NCBI GenBank assembly: GCA_947453195.1
Contig: CANGFO010000005.1
Location: forward strand, 62,001-126,000
Direction of reading: 5' to 3'
Length of the DNA: 64,000 nucleotides
Origin: Flavobacteriaceae bacterium
GTDB taxonomy: Bacteria; Bacteroidota; Bacteroidia; Flavobacteriales; Flavobacteriaceae
Shown: positions 9,200-17,977 of the stretch, piece after piece
Layout of the letters: every line of letters begins with the position of its first letter
How positions within the stretch are numbered: position 1 is the stretch's first letter
Notes under the pieces: generated by a model
The model's input: only the letters and a program-made list of their open reading frames with translations
Databases searched by the model: none
Told to the model about the DNA's origin: nothing
Position numbers and translations under genes: made by a program

Positions 9200-9981
9200 T
9201 TTTACTAAGTTTTGATATTGAAGAGTTTGATATGCCCTTTGAATACGAAAGAAAAATTGATTTTGAGGATCAAATGAGTATTTCAATTCAAGGTACGAAT
9301 TCTATTCTAGATATTTTAAAAAAGCACCAAGTTAAAGCTACCTTTTTTTCAACAGCTACTTTTGCAATGAATGCGCCAAAAGTTATGGAAAGAATTGTAA
9401 ATGAAGGGCATGAAGTGGCTTCGCACAGTTATTTTCATAGTGATTTTAAAGTAGCACATTTATTAGAATCCAAATTGAAATTGGAAGAAGTAACAGGTCA
9501 AAATATTAAGGGTTTTAGAATGCCAAGAATGCATCCCGTTGATGAAAAAGAAATTTTTAAAGCGGGTTATATTTATAATTCATCAATTAATCCTACTTTT
9601 TTACCAGGACGATATAATAATTTAGACAAACCAAGAACTTACTTTATGCAAGATGGTGTTTTGCAAATACCTGCCTCTGTAAGTCCATTAGTGCGTTTTC
9701 CTTTGTTTTGGTTGTCTTTTCATAATTTGCCATTGTTTTTCTATAAATGGCTTTCTAAAATTACACTAAAAAAAGACAAGTACCTTAATATTTATTTTCA
9801 CCCATGGGAGTTTACTGATATTACCGATAAAGAAAGGTTTAATTTTCCGGGGTATGTATCAAAAAACTCTGGAGACAAAATGATTCAAAGAATGAATGAT
9901 TTTATCGAATCAATGAAATCCAATAATTATGTTTTTGGAACCTTTTCTGATTTTCTTCTGACTATAAATCAAAAGGATTAA
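9196..9981 (+). CDS. polysaccharide deacetylase (NodB-like)
   Basis: CE4/NodB-fold protein of 261 residues. Seen: LLSFDIEEFD at residues 3-12 (motif 1, catalytic Asp), then HEVASHSYFHSD near 74 (metal-binding HxxxH), FRMPRMHP near 112 (motif 3 Arg) and FHPWEF near 201. The combination SFDxEEFD plus HPWEF is characteristic of a deacetylase subgroup common in glycan loci. It would remove N-acetyl groups from a sugar intermediate. There is no signal peptide, so it probably acts in the cytosol on a lipid-linked precursor. Overlaps the gtrB-like gene. Confidence 0.78.
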   Translation: MILLSFDIEEFDMPFEYERKIDFEDQMSISIQGTNSILDILKKHQVKATFFSTATFAMNAPKVMERIVNEGHEVASHSYFHSDFKVAHLLESKLKLEEVTGQNIKGFRMPRMHPVDEKEIFKAGYIYNSSINPTFLPGRYNNLDKPRTYFMQDGVLQIPASVSPLVRFPLFWLSFHNLPLFFYKWLSKITLKKDKYLNIYFHPWEFTDITDKERFNFPGYVSKNSGDKMIQRMNDFIESMKSNNYVFGTFSDFLLTINQKD

Positions 9982-9998
9982 TTATATACTATTTCAAA

Positions 9999-10733
9999 AT
10001 GCAACTAAATAAAAGCTTACAAAACATCCTTGATAATTTTGATAACTCTGGAAAGTTATTTATTGCAGGAAATAGAAATGTAATAAAATTGTTTGACTAT
10101 GAAGGGATTACAATTAATGTAAAAGCATTCAAAGTTCCGAATTTGTTTAATAGAATTATTTATAAATATTTCAGAAAATCCAAAGCTAAACGATCTTTTG
10201 ACTATGCAACGCTGCTATTAGAAAGAGAAATTGGGACACCTAAGCCCATTGCTTACTTCGAGCAAAAGTCTTTTTTAGGTTTAGAAAAAAGCTTTTACAT
10301 AAGCCAGCACTTAGAATTCGATTTAATGTTTAGAGATTTAGTTGAAAATAATACCTATCCCGATCGAGAAAATATTTTAAAACAGTTCATGGCTTTTTGT
10401 TATAAATTACATCAAAACGGAATTGAGTTTTTAGATCATTCGCCAGGAAATACTCTAATAAAAAAAGAAAAGGATAGGGAATATTCTTTTTACTTAGTTG
10501 ATTTAAACAGAATGATATTTCATAAAGAAATGACATTTGAACAACGAATGAAAAACCTATCTCGATTAACTCCTTATCAAGATATGATTCAAATTATGAG
10601 TAAAGAGTATGCTCATTTATCTGGTGAAGAGGAAGATTTAGTGTTTGATACTTTATGGAAATATACTTCAGAATTTCAGTATAAATTTTACAGAAAAAAA
10701 AGAATAAAAAATAAATTAAGATGGTTTAGATAA
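9999..10733 (+). CDS. lipopolysaccharide (WaaP/KdkA-type) sugar kinase
   Basis: Protein-kinase-fold enzyme of 244 residues resembling WaaP/Kdo kinase proteins, which phosphorylate LPS core sugars. Seen: K42 in INVKAFK (ATP-binding Lys), the catalytic loop LDHSPGNTL at 145-153 (Asp146, Asn151) and VDLN at 167-170 (metal-binding Asp168). The spacing fits the family. Last gene of the plus-strand glycan operon; its stop is separated by a single base from the stop of the convergent gene at 10735. The sugar acceptor (Kdo, heptose or other) is not determined. Confidence 0.78.
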   Translation: MQLNKSLQNILDNFDNSGKLFIAGNRNVIKLFDYEGITINVKAFKVPNLFNRIIYKYFRKSKAKRSFDYATLLLEREIGTPKPIAYFEQKSFLGLEKSFYISQHLEFDLMFRDLVENNTYPDRENILKQFMAFCYKLHQNGIEFLDHSPGNTLIKKEKDREYSFYLVDLNRMIFHKEMTFEQRMKNLSRLTPYQDMIQIMSKEYAHLSGEEEDLVFDTLWKYTSEFQYKFYRKKRIKNKLRWFR

Positions 10734-10734
10734 A

Positions 10735-11508
10735 CTATTTAGTTTTATTCATTTTTGTAAGTTCTGCATATCTTGAGTGAATGCTTAATGCATTAAGATA
10801 ACAGATAACGATCCCTTTTTTACCATCAAAGATGCCTAATCGTATAAAGTAACTGTGAAGAAACTTATATATAGGTTTTAAATAATAAAGGGCCAAATTT
10901 GGTTTAGATCCTTTTAATAATAACTCTTTAGCTTTCAGTTCTCCATAATAAACCATCTTCTGTTTATAAGAATCATAATCAGTATAAGAGTGGTGAATAA
11001 GTTTGTGTTTCAATTTACCTATTGAACCGTCAATTATCAGCTTTTCATGAACCAATTTAGTGGAAACATAGTGTGCTTTTCCTTTTTGGAATAATCTAAT
11101 ATTTTTGTCGGTTTGCCATCCACTAAAACGCAGGTGCTTTCCTTGAAACATGAATTTTCTATAAAAATAAAATGCAGCGTTTGGTGTTTCACTGTTTACA
11201 GTTGCTACAATTTCATTTTTAAGTTTATCTGAAATCCTTTCATCGGCATCAATAAAAAGAATCCAATTGTGATTGGCATGATCCAATGCAATATTTCTTT
11301 GGGAAGTGTAGTTTTCAAATTTATTCTGAATTAATTTCACATTTGGATACTTGTTAATTAATTCAACGGTTTTATCCGTACTAAATGAGTCTACGATGAT
11401 TAATTCATCTACAAAATCTAAATTATGAATAACTTCTTCAATGTTTCTCTCTTCATTAAAAGTTATTATTAATCCAGTAATTTTGTTTTTTTGAGTTGGA
11501 CTCATCAA
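10735..11508 (-). CDS. GT2 glycosyltransferase, WaaE/KdtX-like
   Basis: 257-residue GT2 of the WaaE subgroup that adds a sugar to the LPS inner core. Seen: GLIITFNEERNIEEVI, LIIVDSFSTDKT, FIDADERIS (DxD) near residue 88, and the subgroup marker FRFSGW-type segment (LRFSGWQTDKNIRLF), followed by VHEKL. There is no signal peptide. It is paralogous to the divergent gene at 11624 (shared ITFNEE, VVDS, DADE and HEK/HQK motifs). M2-S is an alternative start to M1. LPS-core function is inferred from family and neighbours (GT9, GT4, kinase). Confidence 0.78.
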   Translation of the reverse strand: MMSPTQKNKITGLIITFNEERNIEEVIHNLDFVDELIIVDSFSTDKTVELINKYPNVKLIQNKFENYTSQRNIALDHANHNWILFIDADERISDKLKNEIVATVNSETPNAAFYFYRKFMFQGKHLRFSGWQTDKNIRLFQKGKAHYVSTKLVHEKLIIDGSIGKLKHKLIHHSYTDYDSYKQKMVYYGELKAKELLLKGSKPNLALYYLKPIYKFLHSYFIRLGIFDGKKGIVICYLNALSIHSRYAELTKMNKTK

Positions 11509-11601
11509 ATTTGAAAATTGTATTTAAAGAACAAAAGTAGGAATAAAACAAACCATTTTGGTTAGTTTTTCTTTTTTTTTTATTAATATTTTATTATCGT
11601 T

Positions 11602-11609
11602 TATATTTG
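11602..11609 (+). promoter_or_regulatory. -7 box upstream of the 11624 glycosyltransferase
   Basis: TATATTTG matches the Bacteroidota -7 consensus TAnnTTTG and lies 14 bases before the ATG at 11624. No clear TTG sits at the usual -33 spacing. It falls inside the upstream in-frame extension of the ORF and so supports the later start. Confidence 0.5.
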
Positions 11610-11623
11610 TAAAAAATATACAA

Positions 11624-12382
11624 ATGAATATTAGCGGTTTGGTTATTACTTTTAATGAGGAAACGAATATTGGCAAATGCATTGATGCGCTTTTCCAAGT
11701 TTGTGATGAGGTAATTGTTGTAGATTCTAACAGTAATGATGCTACTGTAAAAATTGCAACAGAAAAAGGAGCCAAAGTAATTGTTCAATCCTTTTTAGGA
11801 GACGGACCGCAACGAATTCATGGTGTTCCTTTTTGCAAAAACGATTGGATTTTAAATTTGGATGCCGATGAGTTTTTAGATACCGATTCAATTAAATTTA
11901 TTGAAAAAGGATCCTTTTTAACTGATCCTTTTGATGCCTATAGTTTTCGAGTGAAAAATTTTTTACAAGAAAAAGTAATTGATTTTGCTGGTTGGTATCC
12001 CGATTATAAGATTCGTTTTTTTAACAAAAAAACTGCTACACCTTCTGAAGATAAAGTGCATCAAAAAATAATAGCAACCAATGTGAAGAAATTGAAAACG
12101 CATATTTTACATTATGGAAGCCATTCTTTCTTTCAAATTATCGCAAAAAAGAATCAATATGCTCAATGGAATGCCGAACAATTATACGATGCTGGGAAAA
12201 GAGTAAGTTGCTTTAAACCAGTCGTTAACGGATTGGTTTCTTTTGTTCGTTGTTATTTTTTCAAAAAAGGAATTATTAATGGAATTGACGGATTAACAAT
12301 TTCGTTAACTCAAGGGTATTTTTCGTATATTAAATATGCTAATTTATATCAAATTCAAAAAGAGCGAAAGAATCTAAACTAA
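11624..12382 (+). CDS. GT2 glycosyltransferase, WaaE-like
   Basis: 252-residue GT2 similar to the divergent 10735-11508 gene. Start set at ATG 11624, giving MNISGLVITFNEE; an upstream in-frame ATG at 11558 would add 22 hydrophobic residues with no family support and would span a TAnnTTTG promoter box. Seen: VIVVDSNSNDAT, LNLDADEF (DxD) near residue 79, FAGWYPDYKIRFF and KVHQKI. Convergent with the GT4 gene and overlapping its 3' end by 9 bases. Probably an LPS-core transferase. Confidence 0.8.
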   Translation: MNISGLVITFNEETNIGKCIDALFQVCDEVIVVDSNSNDATVKIATEKGAKVIVQSFLGDGPQRIHGVPFCKNDWILNLDADEFLDTDSIKFIEKGSFLTDPFDAYSFRVKNFLQEKVIDFAGWYPDYKIRFFNKKTATPSEDKVHQKIIATNVKKLKTHILHYGSHSFFQIIAKKNQYAQWNAEQLYDAGKRVSCFKPVVNGLVSFVRCYFFKKGIINGIDGLTISLTQGYFSYIKYANLYQIQKERKNLN

Positions 12383-13486
12383 CGATTGATATAACTCGTT
12401 CCAGTTTTTTGCAATAGTTTCATCATTGAATTTTTGAACAAATTCAAATCCTTTTTCTTGCATTTCATTTCGTTTCGAAGGATTTTCCCAAAGTAAGTCA
12501 ATTGCTTTTCTTAAGTCTTCGCTGCTTTCTGGATTAATGTAAATAGAATCATTTCCTCCTGCTTCCGAAAAGCAACTTCCAGTCGAAGTAATCACCGGGG
12601 TTTTTGAGTAAAGGGCTTCAATGATAGGAATCCCGAATCCTTCAAAAATGGATGGGTATACAAATAAAGTTGCTTTTTGATAAATTATTGCCATTTCTTC
12701 TAACGACAAGTTCTTTAAAAACAATACCTGTTTTTCAAGATTGTTAGAAATTATATACGTCCAAATCTCATTAAAATAATCGGTTTTTTTTCCAATCACC
12801 ACAAGATTTTTATTGGTGTTTGTGATTGACTTTAAAACAGTTAGCAGGTTCTTTCTTTTTTCTATAGTACCCACATTTAGAATGTAATTCTCGGGTAAAT
12901 TGTATTTAATCAAAGTGACTTTGATTTGGTCTTCAGTAAAAGTTTGTTTAAAAACAGCATTACATCCCTGATAGATCACTTTTATTTTGTCCTCATTAAT
13001 AGCTAAGAAAGAAACAATGTCATTTTTAGTTTGCTGACTAATGGCAACAACAGCGTCCGATTTTTTTGCAGCGTATTTAAATTTTAAAAAATGTATTTTT
13101 CTGTCAAAATAGGAATACAAGTTGGGGTATCTAACAAATATTAAATCATGAATGGTAACCACTTTTTTAATATTATTTGGTAATCCCAAAGGAATTTCTC
13201 CCGATAGTCCATGATATATGGCTAAATTTTGTTTTTTAATTTTATTTGAGACAAAATACAAGCGCCAAAGGGACTTTAATTTTTTTGAGAAATAATTTTC
13301 AGGATTTACCTCAATAACCGACTTATTGAAATTAGTTAGCTTGTAGTTGCTACTTTTTTTAGGATTGTAAAGTAAATATTCATTCTCTGGTAAATATTCA
13401 GACACTACTTTTATAAGGCTTCTAGAATAATTTCCTAGCCCTGTATTGTTGTGAAAAAATCGTTTACCATCAAATCCTATTCGCAT
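12374..13486 (-). CDS. glycosyltransferase family 4
   Basis: 370-residue GT-B enzyme. N-terminal MRIGFDGKRFFHNNTGLGNY is the glycine-rich acceptor-domain start, VVTIHDLIFVRYP is typical for this mannosyl/rhamnosyl-transferase-like subgroup, and EKRKNLLTVL plus VYPSIFEGFGIPIIEAL (the retaining-GT4 EX7E region) bind the nucleotide-sugar. The EAGG turn follows. It is two bases downstream of the GT9 gene, in the same direction, so they are co-transcribed with it and with dapD. Substrate unknown; LPS core is likely from context. Confidence 0.83.
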   Translation of the reverse strand: MRIGFDGKRFFHNNTGLGNYSRSLIKVVSEYLPENEYLLYNPKKSSNYKLTNFNKSVIEVNPENYFSKKLKSLWRLYFVSNKIKKQNLAIYHGLSGEIPLGLPNNIKKVVTIHDLIFVRYPNLYSYFDRKIHFLKFKYAAKKSDAVVAISQQTKNDIVSFLAINEDKIKVIYQGCNAVFKQTFTEDQIKVTLIKYNLPENYILNVGTIEKRKNLLTVLKSITNTNKNLVVIGKKTDYFNEIWTYIISNNLEKQVLFLKNLSLEEMAIIYQKATLFVYPSIFEGFGIPIIEALYSKTPVITSTGSCFSEAGGNDSIYINPESSEDLRKAIDLLWENPSKRNEMQEKGFEFVQKFNDETIAKNWNELYQSLV

Positions 13487-13488
13487 TA

Positions 13489-14538
13489 TTATTTAATATT
13501 ATAATTTATAAAATTAATTAATTTGTCTTTAAATAAATGAGGTTTAAATTTTGAATAAGAAAGCGCTGTTTCTTCCTCATTAAAAGTGATTTTCTTAATT
13601 ATTTCATAGTCATTTATGTGAACAGAAACATTAGAAGTTCCGTTTTCAAACATGTTCCAATCTTCTTTAGGAACTGTTGGTGAAAATAGTGTAAAGGTTG
13701 GTACGGATAATGCTTTGGCCATATTGGTTGCCCCACCTTCGTTACCAATCAAAGCTTGACATAGTTTCGTCACCGCTAAAAATTCTCTTAAATCTTCTTT
13801 ATAGTAATTAATGAAAATTTTCTTTTTCGTATTTTCATTACAATGATTATAAATTTCTAAAGCAATCTCTTTTTGATAGGGAAGGTAATTAAATAATAAT
13901 TGCACCTCTTTTTGGTTGCAAATTTCATCTAATAGTTCTGCTAAATAATCGGTTCTGTAGGTTTTCAAATCATTACTTCCAACAGCACTGATCATTATAA
14001 TTGGTTTAGATAAATCTATTTTAGAATTTACTAAATCTGCTTTTGCAGCTTCAATTTCCGCCTCTGTAATTACGATTTTAGGAGCAATTTCTTTAAATCG
14101 AATTTCAAGAGGTTCTAATAATTGCATTCGGTGTTCAATGGCTCTAGTGGCTGAAGAAAATGATTTTTCAGTTCTATAAATAGTATCCGAATAAAGCAAT
14201 TTAGCATAATTTTTGTAAAAGGTAATGGTCTTTTTTGCTCCCGAAAACCAACCTATCAATACACTATTTGGTTTTCCGTAAGCATCAATCACCACATCGT
14301 ATTTCTCTTTTCTAATTGAAAACAAAAACTTAATAAATTCTATTTTGCTTTTTCTTGCTATATCATCTAGAATTATTAATTTATCGATAAACGGATTGTT
14401 TTTTACCACATCTATCGCATTTGCATAAATTAAATAATGCAACTCCGAATTAGGAAATTTTTCTTTTAAAGCCTCAAAGATTATGGTACTTGTTAGTACA
14501 TCTCCAATTCGTTTTTTTTGTATTACAAGTACTTTCAT
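13489..14538 (-). CDS. GT9 heptosyltransferase-like protein
   Basis: Glycosyltransferase family 9 (ADP-heptose:LPS heptosyltransferase-like). The start is the ATG at 14538, giving MKVLVIQKKRIGDVLTST; the upstream TTG at 14547 would only add three residues. Seen: the N-terminal RIGDVL acceptor loop, a central SAVGSNDLKTY turn and IGNEGGATNMAKAL near residue 280, which matches the family D/E-GG...H/N-A-A-L donor-binding motif (here with Asn where His is commoner). VPTFTLFSP follows. Located 9 bases after dapD. Heptose is not always used in Flavobacterium, so the sugar is uncertain. Confidence 0.78.
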   Translation of the reverse strand: MKVLVIQKKRIGDVLTSTIIFEALKEKFPNSELHYLIYANAIDVVKNNPFIDKLIILDDIARKSKIEFIKFLFSIRKEKYDVVIDAYGKPNSVLIGWFSGAKKTITFYKNYAKLLYSDTIYRTEKSFSSATRAIEHRMQLLEPLEIRFKEIAPKIVITEAEIEAAKADLVNSKIDLSKPIIMISAVGSNDLKTYRTDYLAELLDEICNQKEVQLLFNYLPYQKEIALEIYNHCNENTKKKIFINYYKEDLREFLAVTKLCQALIGNEGGATNMAKALSVPTFTLFSPTVPKEDWNMFENGTSNVSVHINDYEIIKKITFNEEETALSYSKFKPHLFKDKLINFINYNIK

Positions 14539-14547
14539 GGTATGCAA

Positions 14548-15363
14548 TTAAACAGCTACATCATATTCTCTTAAAGCATCATTTAGCGATGTCTTTAAGT
14601 CGGTGGATGGTTTGCGTTGCCCGATGATTAAAGCACAAGGAACTTGAAATTCTCCTGCTTCAAATTTTTTGGTATAACTTCCAGGAATTACAACCGAACG
14701 AGCCGGTACATAACCCTTGTATTCTTTAGGTTCGCGTCCTGTAACATCTATAATTTTTGTAGATGAAGTCAGACAAACATTAGCACCAAGTACTGCTTCT
14801 TTTTCAATACGAACTCCTTCTACAACAATACATCTCGAACCAATAAAAGCACCGTCCTCAATAATTACAGGAGCAGCTTGCAAAGGTTCTAATACACCAC
14901 CAATTCCAACACCACCCGATAGGTGTACATTTTTACCAATTTGTGCACAACTTCCTACCGTTGCCCAGGTATCCACCATCGTTCCTTCGTCTACATACGC
15001 TCCAATATTCACATAACTTGGCATTAAAATCACACCTTTTGAAATATACGCGCCATAACGCGCAACAGCTGGAGGTACAACACGAATTCCTTTTTCGACA
15101 TAGCCTGTTTTTAATAGCATTTTATCATGATATTCAAAAATACCAACTTCATGCGTTTCCATTTTTTGAATCGGGAAATACATGACCACGGCTTTTTTAA
15201 CCCATTCGTTAACTTGCCATCCGTTGTTTGTTGGTTCGGCTATACGCAAAGTGCCGTTATCTAAAGCATAAATAACTTCTTTGATGGCGTTTATAGTAGT
15301 TTCTTCTTTAAGTAATTCTCGGTTTTCCCAAGCTTTTTCTATGATAGGTTGTAAATGAGTCAT
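14548..15363 (-). CDS. dapD: 2,3,4,5-tetrahydropyridine-2,6-dicarboxylate N-succinyltransferase
   Basis: Lysine/diaminopimelate pathway enzyme transferring succinyl from succinyl-CoA to tetrahydrodipicolinate. At 271 residues it matches the family closely. Seen: the N-terminal helical domain, a left-handed beta-helix region with hexapeptide repeats (about residues 105-225) and the ARYGAYISKG and NIGAYVDEGTMVDTWATVGS signatures, followed by GGVLEPLQAAP and EDGAFIGSRCIVVEG. A -7 box lies 15 bases upstream. It leads a transcription unit running into the GT9 and GT4 genes. Confidence 0.96.
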   Translation of the reverse strand: MTHLQPIIEKAWENRELLKEETTINAIKEVIYALDNGTLRIAEPTNNGWQVNEWVKKAVVMYFPIQKMETHEVGIFEYHDKMLLKTGYVEKGIRVVPPAVARYGAYISKGVILMPSYVNIGAYVDEGTMVDTWATVGSCAQIGKNVHLSGGVGIGGVLEPLQAAPVIIEDGAFIGSRCIVVEGVRIEKEAVLGANVCLTSSTKIIDVTGREPKEYKGYVPARSVVIPGSYTKKFEAGEFQVPCALIIGQRKPSTDLKTSLNDALREYDVAV

Positions 15364-15378
15364 CGCTAATATTTTTCA

Positions 15379-15386
15379 CAAAGATA
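15379..15386 (-). promoter_or_regulatory. -7 box of dapD
   Basis: On the minus strand the sequence reads TATCTTTG, a perfect TAnnTTTG match, 15 bases before the dapD ATG. A -33 TTG at ideal spacing is not evident. Confidence 0.55.
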
Positions 15387-15427
15387 AAAACAAGTTCTGT
15401 TATTTCTTACCTTTACAAAAAAATAAT

Positions 15428-15838
15428 ATGCCAAGAATTTTAGCAATAGATTACGGAATAAAAAGAACCGGAATTGCCGTTACCGACGAGATGCAAATTA
15501 TTGCTTCGGGATTGACAACGATTCCATCCGAAACCGCAATTGCATTTTTAAAAGACTATTTTGCTAAAGAAAAAGTAGCTAAAGTTTTAATTGGCGAACC
15601 CAAACAAATGAATGGATTACCATCTGAAAGTACGGAGATTATTGAAAAATTTGTTTCTAAGTTTAAAATTGAATTTCCAGATATGCCTTTAGAACGTTCT
15701 GATGAACGTTTTACATCCAAAATGGCTTTTCAAACGATGATTGATAGCGGTTTGAAAAAAAAGCAAAGACAAAATAAAGCTTTAGTTGATGAAATTGCTG
15801 CCACCATTATGTTGCAAGATTATCTTTTGAAACAATAA
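15428..15838 (+). CDS. ruvX: putative pre-16S rRNA nuclease / Holliday-junction resolvase-like
   Basis: YqgF/RuvX family protein of 136 residues, RNase H fold. ILAIDYGIKRTGIAVTD at 4-20 holds the first catalytic Asp. IGEPKQMNG near 58, ERSDERFTSKMA near 93 (Glu/Asp) and DEIAATIMLQDYL near 120 (last Asp) complete the acidic set. The family processes the 5' end of 16S rRNA in E. coli. Divergent from dapD with 64 bases between the starts and followed by def, with which it may be co-transcribed. Confidence 0.93.
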   Translation: MPRILAIDYGIKRTGIAVTDEMQIIASGLTTIPSETAIAFLKDYFAKEKVAKVLIGEPKQMNGLPSESTEIIEKFVSKFKIEFPDMPLERSDERFTSKMAFQTMIDSGLKKKQRQNKALVDEIAATIMLQDYLLKQ

Positions 15839-15858
15839 ATAAATACATCTGTTTTTGT

Positions 15859-15866
15859 TACTTTTG
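15859..15866 (+). promoter_or_regulatory. -7 box upstream of def
   Basis: TACTTTTG fits TAnnTTTG and lies in the 68-base ruvX-def gap, 40 bases before the def ATG at 15907. It suggests def has its own promoter in addition to any read-through. Confidence 0.45.
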
Positions 15867-15906
15867 CACTTCCATTTTTATAAATTAATTTAACTAATAG
15901 CATAAA

Positions 15907-16494
15907 ATGATTCTACCAATATATGGTTATGGAGAACCTGTTTTAAGAAAAGTTGGAGTAGATATTTCGGCTGATTATCCTAATTTAAAGGAAATTATTC
16001 AAAATATGTATGAAACGATGTACAATGCCTATGGAGTCGGATTAGCGGCACCACAAGTGGGAATGGCTATTCGATTATTTGTTATTGACACCGAACCTTT
16101 TTGCGATAGTGAAAACATTTCTAATGAAGAGCAGGAACAATTAAGATTGTTTAAACAAACTTTTATTAATGCCAAAATCATTAACGAAGAGGGTGAAGAA
16201 TGGGGTTTTAATGAAGGATGTTTGAGTATTCCAGATGTACGTGAAGATGTATACCGTAAAGAAAAAATTACTATTGAGTATTTTGATGAAAATTTCAATA
16301 AAAAATCCGAAGTTTATGATGGTTTGATTGCTCGTGTGATTCAGCATGAGTACGATCATATTGAAGGAATTCTTTTTACAGACAAGATTGCAATGTTGAA
16401 GAAAACCTTAATTAAGAAGAAGTTACAAAACATTATGGATGGTAAAGCTCGACCAGATTACCGCATGAAATTTTGCAATAAAAAAGGAAGATAA
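15907..16494 (+). CDS. def: peptide deformylase
   Basis: Metalloenzyme that removes the formyl group from nascent polypeptides. 195 residues. Motif 1 GVGLAAPQVG near 40, motif 2 EGCLSIP near 102 (metal-binding Cys) and motif 3 QHEYDHIEGILF near 143 (two His ligands and the catalytic Glu) are all intact. An insertion between motifs 1 and 2, rich in acidic residues, is normal for Bacteroidota forms. Confidence 0.97.
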   Translation: MILPIYGYGEPVLRKVGVDISADYPNLKEIIQNMYETMYNAYGVGLAAPQVGMAIRLFVIDTEPFCDSENISNEEQEQLRLFKQTFINAKIINEEGEEWGFNEGCLSIPDVREDVYRKEKITIEYFDENFNKKSEVYDGLIARVIQHEYDHIEGILFTDKIAMLKKTLIKKKLQNIMDGKARPDYRMKFCNKKGR

Positions 16495-16524
16495 ATTTTT
16501 CAAATTTTGTGATTGCAATTGCTA

Positions 16525-16552
16525 TTGTAATTGAACTTTTATAATATATTTG
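16525..16552 (+). promoter_or_regulatory. promoter of the DUF5606 gene
   Basis: TTG at 16525-16527, 17 bases, then TATATTTG at 16545-16552 (perfect TAnnTTTG), 26 bases before the ATG at 16579. Confidence 0.55.
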
Positions 16553-16578
16553 CCACCTATTAAAATAATTTTTAGAAA

Positions 16579-17079
16579 ATGAATGTTGATAAAATATTAG
16601 CCATTTCTGGTAAACCAGGATTATTTGAATTAAAAATACAAACGCGTTCAGGATTCGTTGCTGAATCGATGATTGACGGAAAACGAATTACCGTTGGCAT
16701 GCGTAGTAATGTGAGTTTGTTGTCAGAAATTTCTATGTATACACACACTCAGGAAAAACCATTAGTGGAAATTTTGCGTGCAATTGCAATTAAAGAAAAC
16801 GAAGGCCCTGCAATTTCTCACAAAGAAGATAACGCTAAATTATTAGCTTATTTTAAGCAAATCGTTCCCGATTATGATGAGGAAAGAGTATATCCATCAG
16901 ATATTAAGAAGGTTTTAAACTGGTACAATATGCTGCAAGCAAAAGGTTTGGTTTCTAAAGAAGAACCTAAAATTGAAAATGCAGAATCTGTAAAAGAGCA
17001 AGTGGTGAAAGAAGTAGCTAAAGAAAAAGAAGCTAAAACTGAAGCAAAAGCGAAAAAGAAACCAGCTAAAAAAGACTAA
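16579..17079 (+). CDS. DUF5606 family protein
   Basis: 166-residue Bacteroidota-specific protein of unknown function. The N-terminal ~120 residues are conserved in the family: MNVDKILAISGKPGLFEL, then SEISMYTH, and YPSDIKKVLNWYNML. The C-terminal ~40 residues are a low-complexity Lys/Glu/Ala tail ending KKKPAKKD, reminiscent of nucleic-acid- or ribosome-associated proteins. It has its own promoter and a strong hairpin terminator after it. No catalytic motif is visible. Confidence 0.85.
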   Translation: MNVDKILAISGKPGLFELKIQTRSGFVAESMIDGKRITVGMRSNVSLLSEISMYTHTQEKPLVEILRAIAIKENEGPAISHKEDNAKLLAYFKQIVPDYDEERVYPSDIKKVLNWYNMLQAKGLVSKEEPKIENAESVKEQVVKEVAKEKEAKTEAKAKKKPAKKD

Positions 17080-17102
17080 TTTCAATTCGGAATAGATAAT
17101 TT

Positions 17103-17132
17103 AATCCTGTTAAGATAATTCTTGACAGGATT
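17103..17132 (+). terminator. hairpin terminator after the DUF5606 gene
   Basis: A 12-bp stem (17103-17114 with 17121-17132, one G-T pair) around a 6-base loop, followed by a T-rich run. Confidence 0.65.
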
Positions 17133-17157
17133 TCTTATTTTTACACAAATCAATATT

Positions 17158-17931
17158 ATGAATACACGACAACAGCAATTGGACGCCTTTTCGAGATTAC
17201 TCGATATCATGAACGATTTGAGAGAAAAATGTCCATGGGATAAAAAACAAACGCTTGAAAGTTTGAGGCATTTGACGATTGAAGAAACCTATGAATTGGG
17301 AGATGCAATTTTAAATAATGATCTTCAAGAAGTCAAAAAAGAGTTGGGTGATTTGTTGTTGCATATTGTTTTTTATGCCAAAATTGGAAGTGAAACCAAC
17401 GATTTTGATATTGCTGATGTGTGTAACGAAATTTGTGAAAAATTAATTTTCAGACATCCCCATATTTATGGAGATGTAGTGGTGGCAGATGAAGAAGAAG
17501 TAAAGCAAAATTGGGAGAAACTCAAACTTAAGGAAGGAAAAAAATCGGTATTGGAGGGTGTTCCCAAAGGTTTGCCGGCCTTAGTTAAAGCTAGCAGAAT
17601 CCAAGATAAAGTGAAAGGAGTGGGGTTTGATTGGGAAGAACCACACCAAGTATGGGACAAAGTTCAAGAAGAACTACAGGAATTGCAAGAGGAAGTGACT
17701 TCAGGTAATAGAGATGCCATAGAATCTGAATTTGGGGATGTGTTGTTTTCTTTAATTAATTATGCCCGATTTTTAAAAATCAATCCCGAAGATGCACTAG
17801 AACGTACCAATAAAAAATTCATCAAGCGTTTTCAATACCTTGAAGGTAAAGCATCCGAAATGGGAAAACCACTATCGGATATGACATTAGCAGAAATGGA
17901 TGTTTTTTGGGAAGAAGCAAAGAAAATATAA
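17158..17931 (+). CDS. mazG: nucleoside triphosphate pyrophosphohydrolase MazG
   Basis: House-cleaning NTP pyrophosphatase (hydrolyses NTPs, including non-canonical ones, to NMP and PPi). Start at ATG 17158; an upstream frame start at 17122 lies between the hairpin arms. 257 residues with two MazG domains: CPWDKKQTLESLRHLTIEETYEL near 24-46 and the EVKKELGDLLLHIVF helix; then a second copy with EELQELQEEV and ESEFGDVLFSLINYARF. The EExxE-x(n)-ExxD metal-binding patterns are intact in both. Confidence 0.95.
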   Translation: MNTRQQQLDAFSRLLDIMNDLREKCPWDKKQTLESLRHLTIEETYELGDAILNNDLQEVKKELGDLLLHIVFYAKIGSETNDFDIADVCNEICEKLIFRHPHIYGDVVVADEEEVKQNWEKLKLKEGKKSVLEGVPKGLPALVKASRIQDKVKGVGFDWEEPHQVWDKVQEELQELQEEVTSGNRDAIESEFGDVLFSLINYARFLKINPEDALERTNKKFIKRFQYLEGKASEMGKPLSDMTLAEMDVFWEEAKKI

Positions 17932-17949
17932 TTGCAATGCATTAAAATG

Positions 17950-17957
17950 TATATTTG
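17950..17957 (+). promoter_or_regulatory. -7 box of the APC permease
   Basis: TATATTTG, perfect TAnnTTTG, 20 bases before a TTG codon at 17978 and inside the upstream open extension of the permease frame. Confidence 0.55.
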
Positions 17958-17977
17958 AAATAATTAAATCAACTATT

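Noticed and set aside
14717..15016. Open frames antisense to dapD
   Set aside because: They are shadows of a clearly conserved gene, without their own motifs or promoter.
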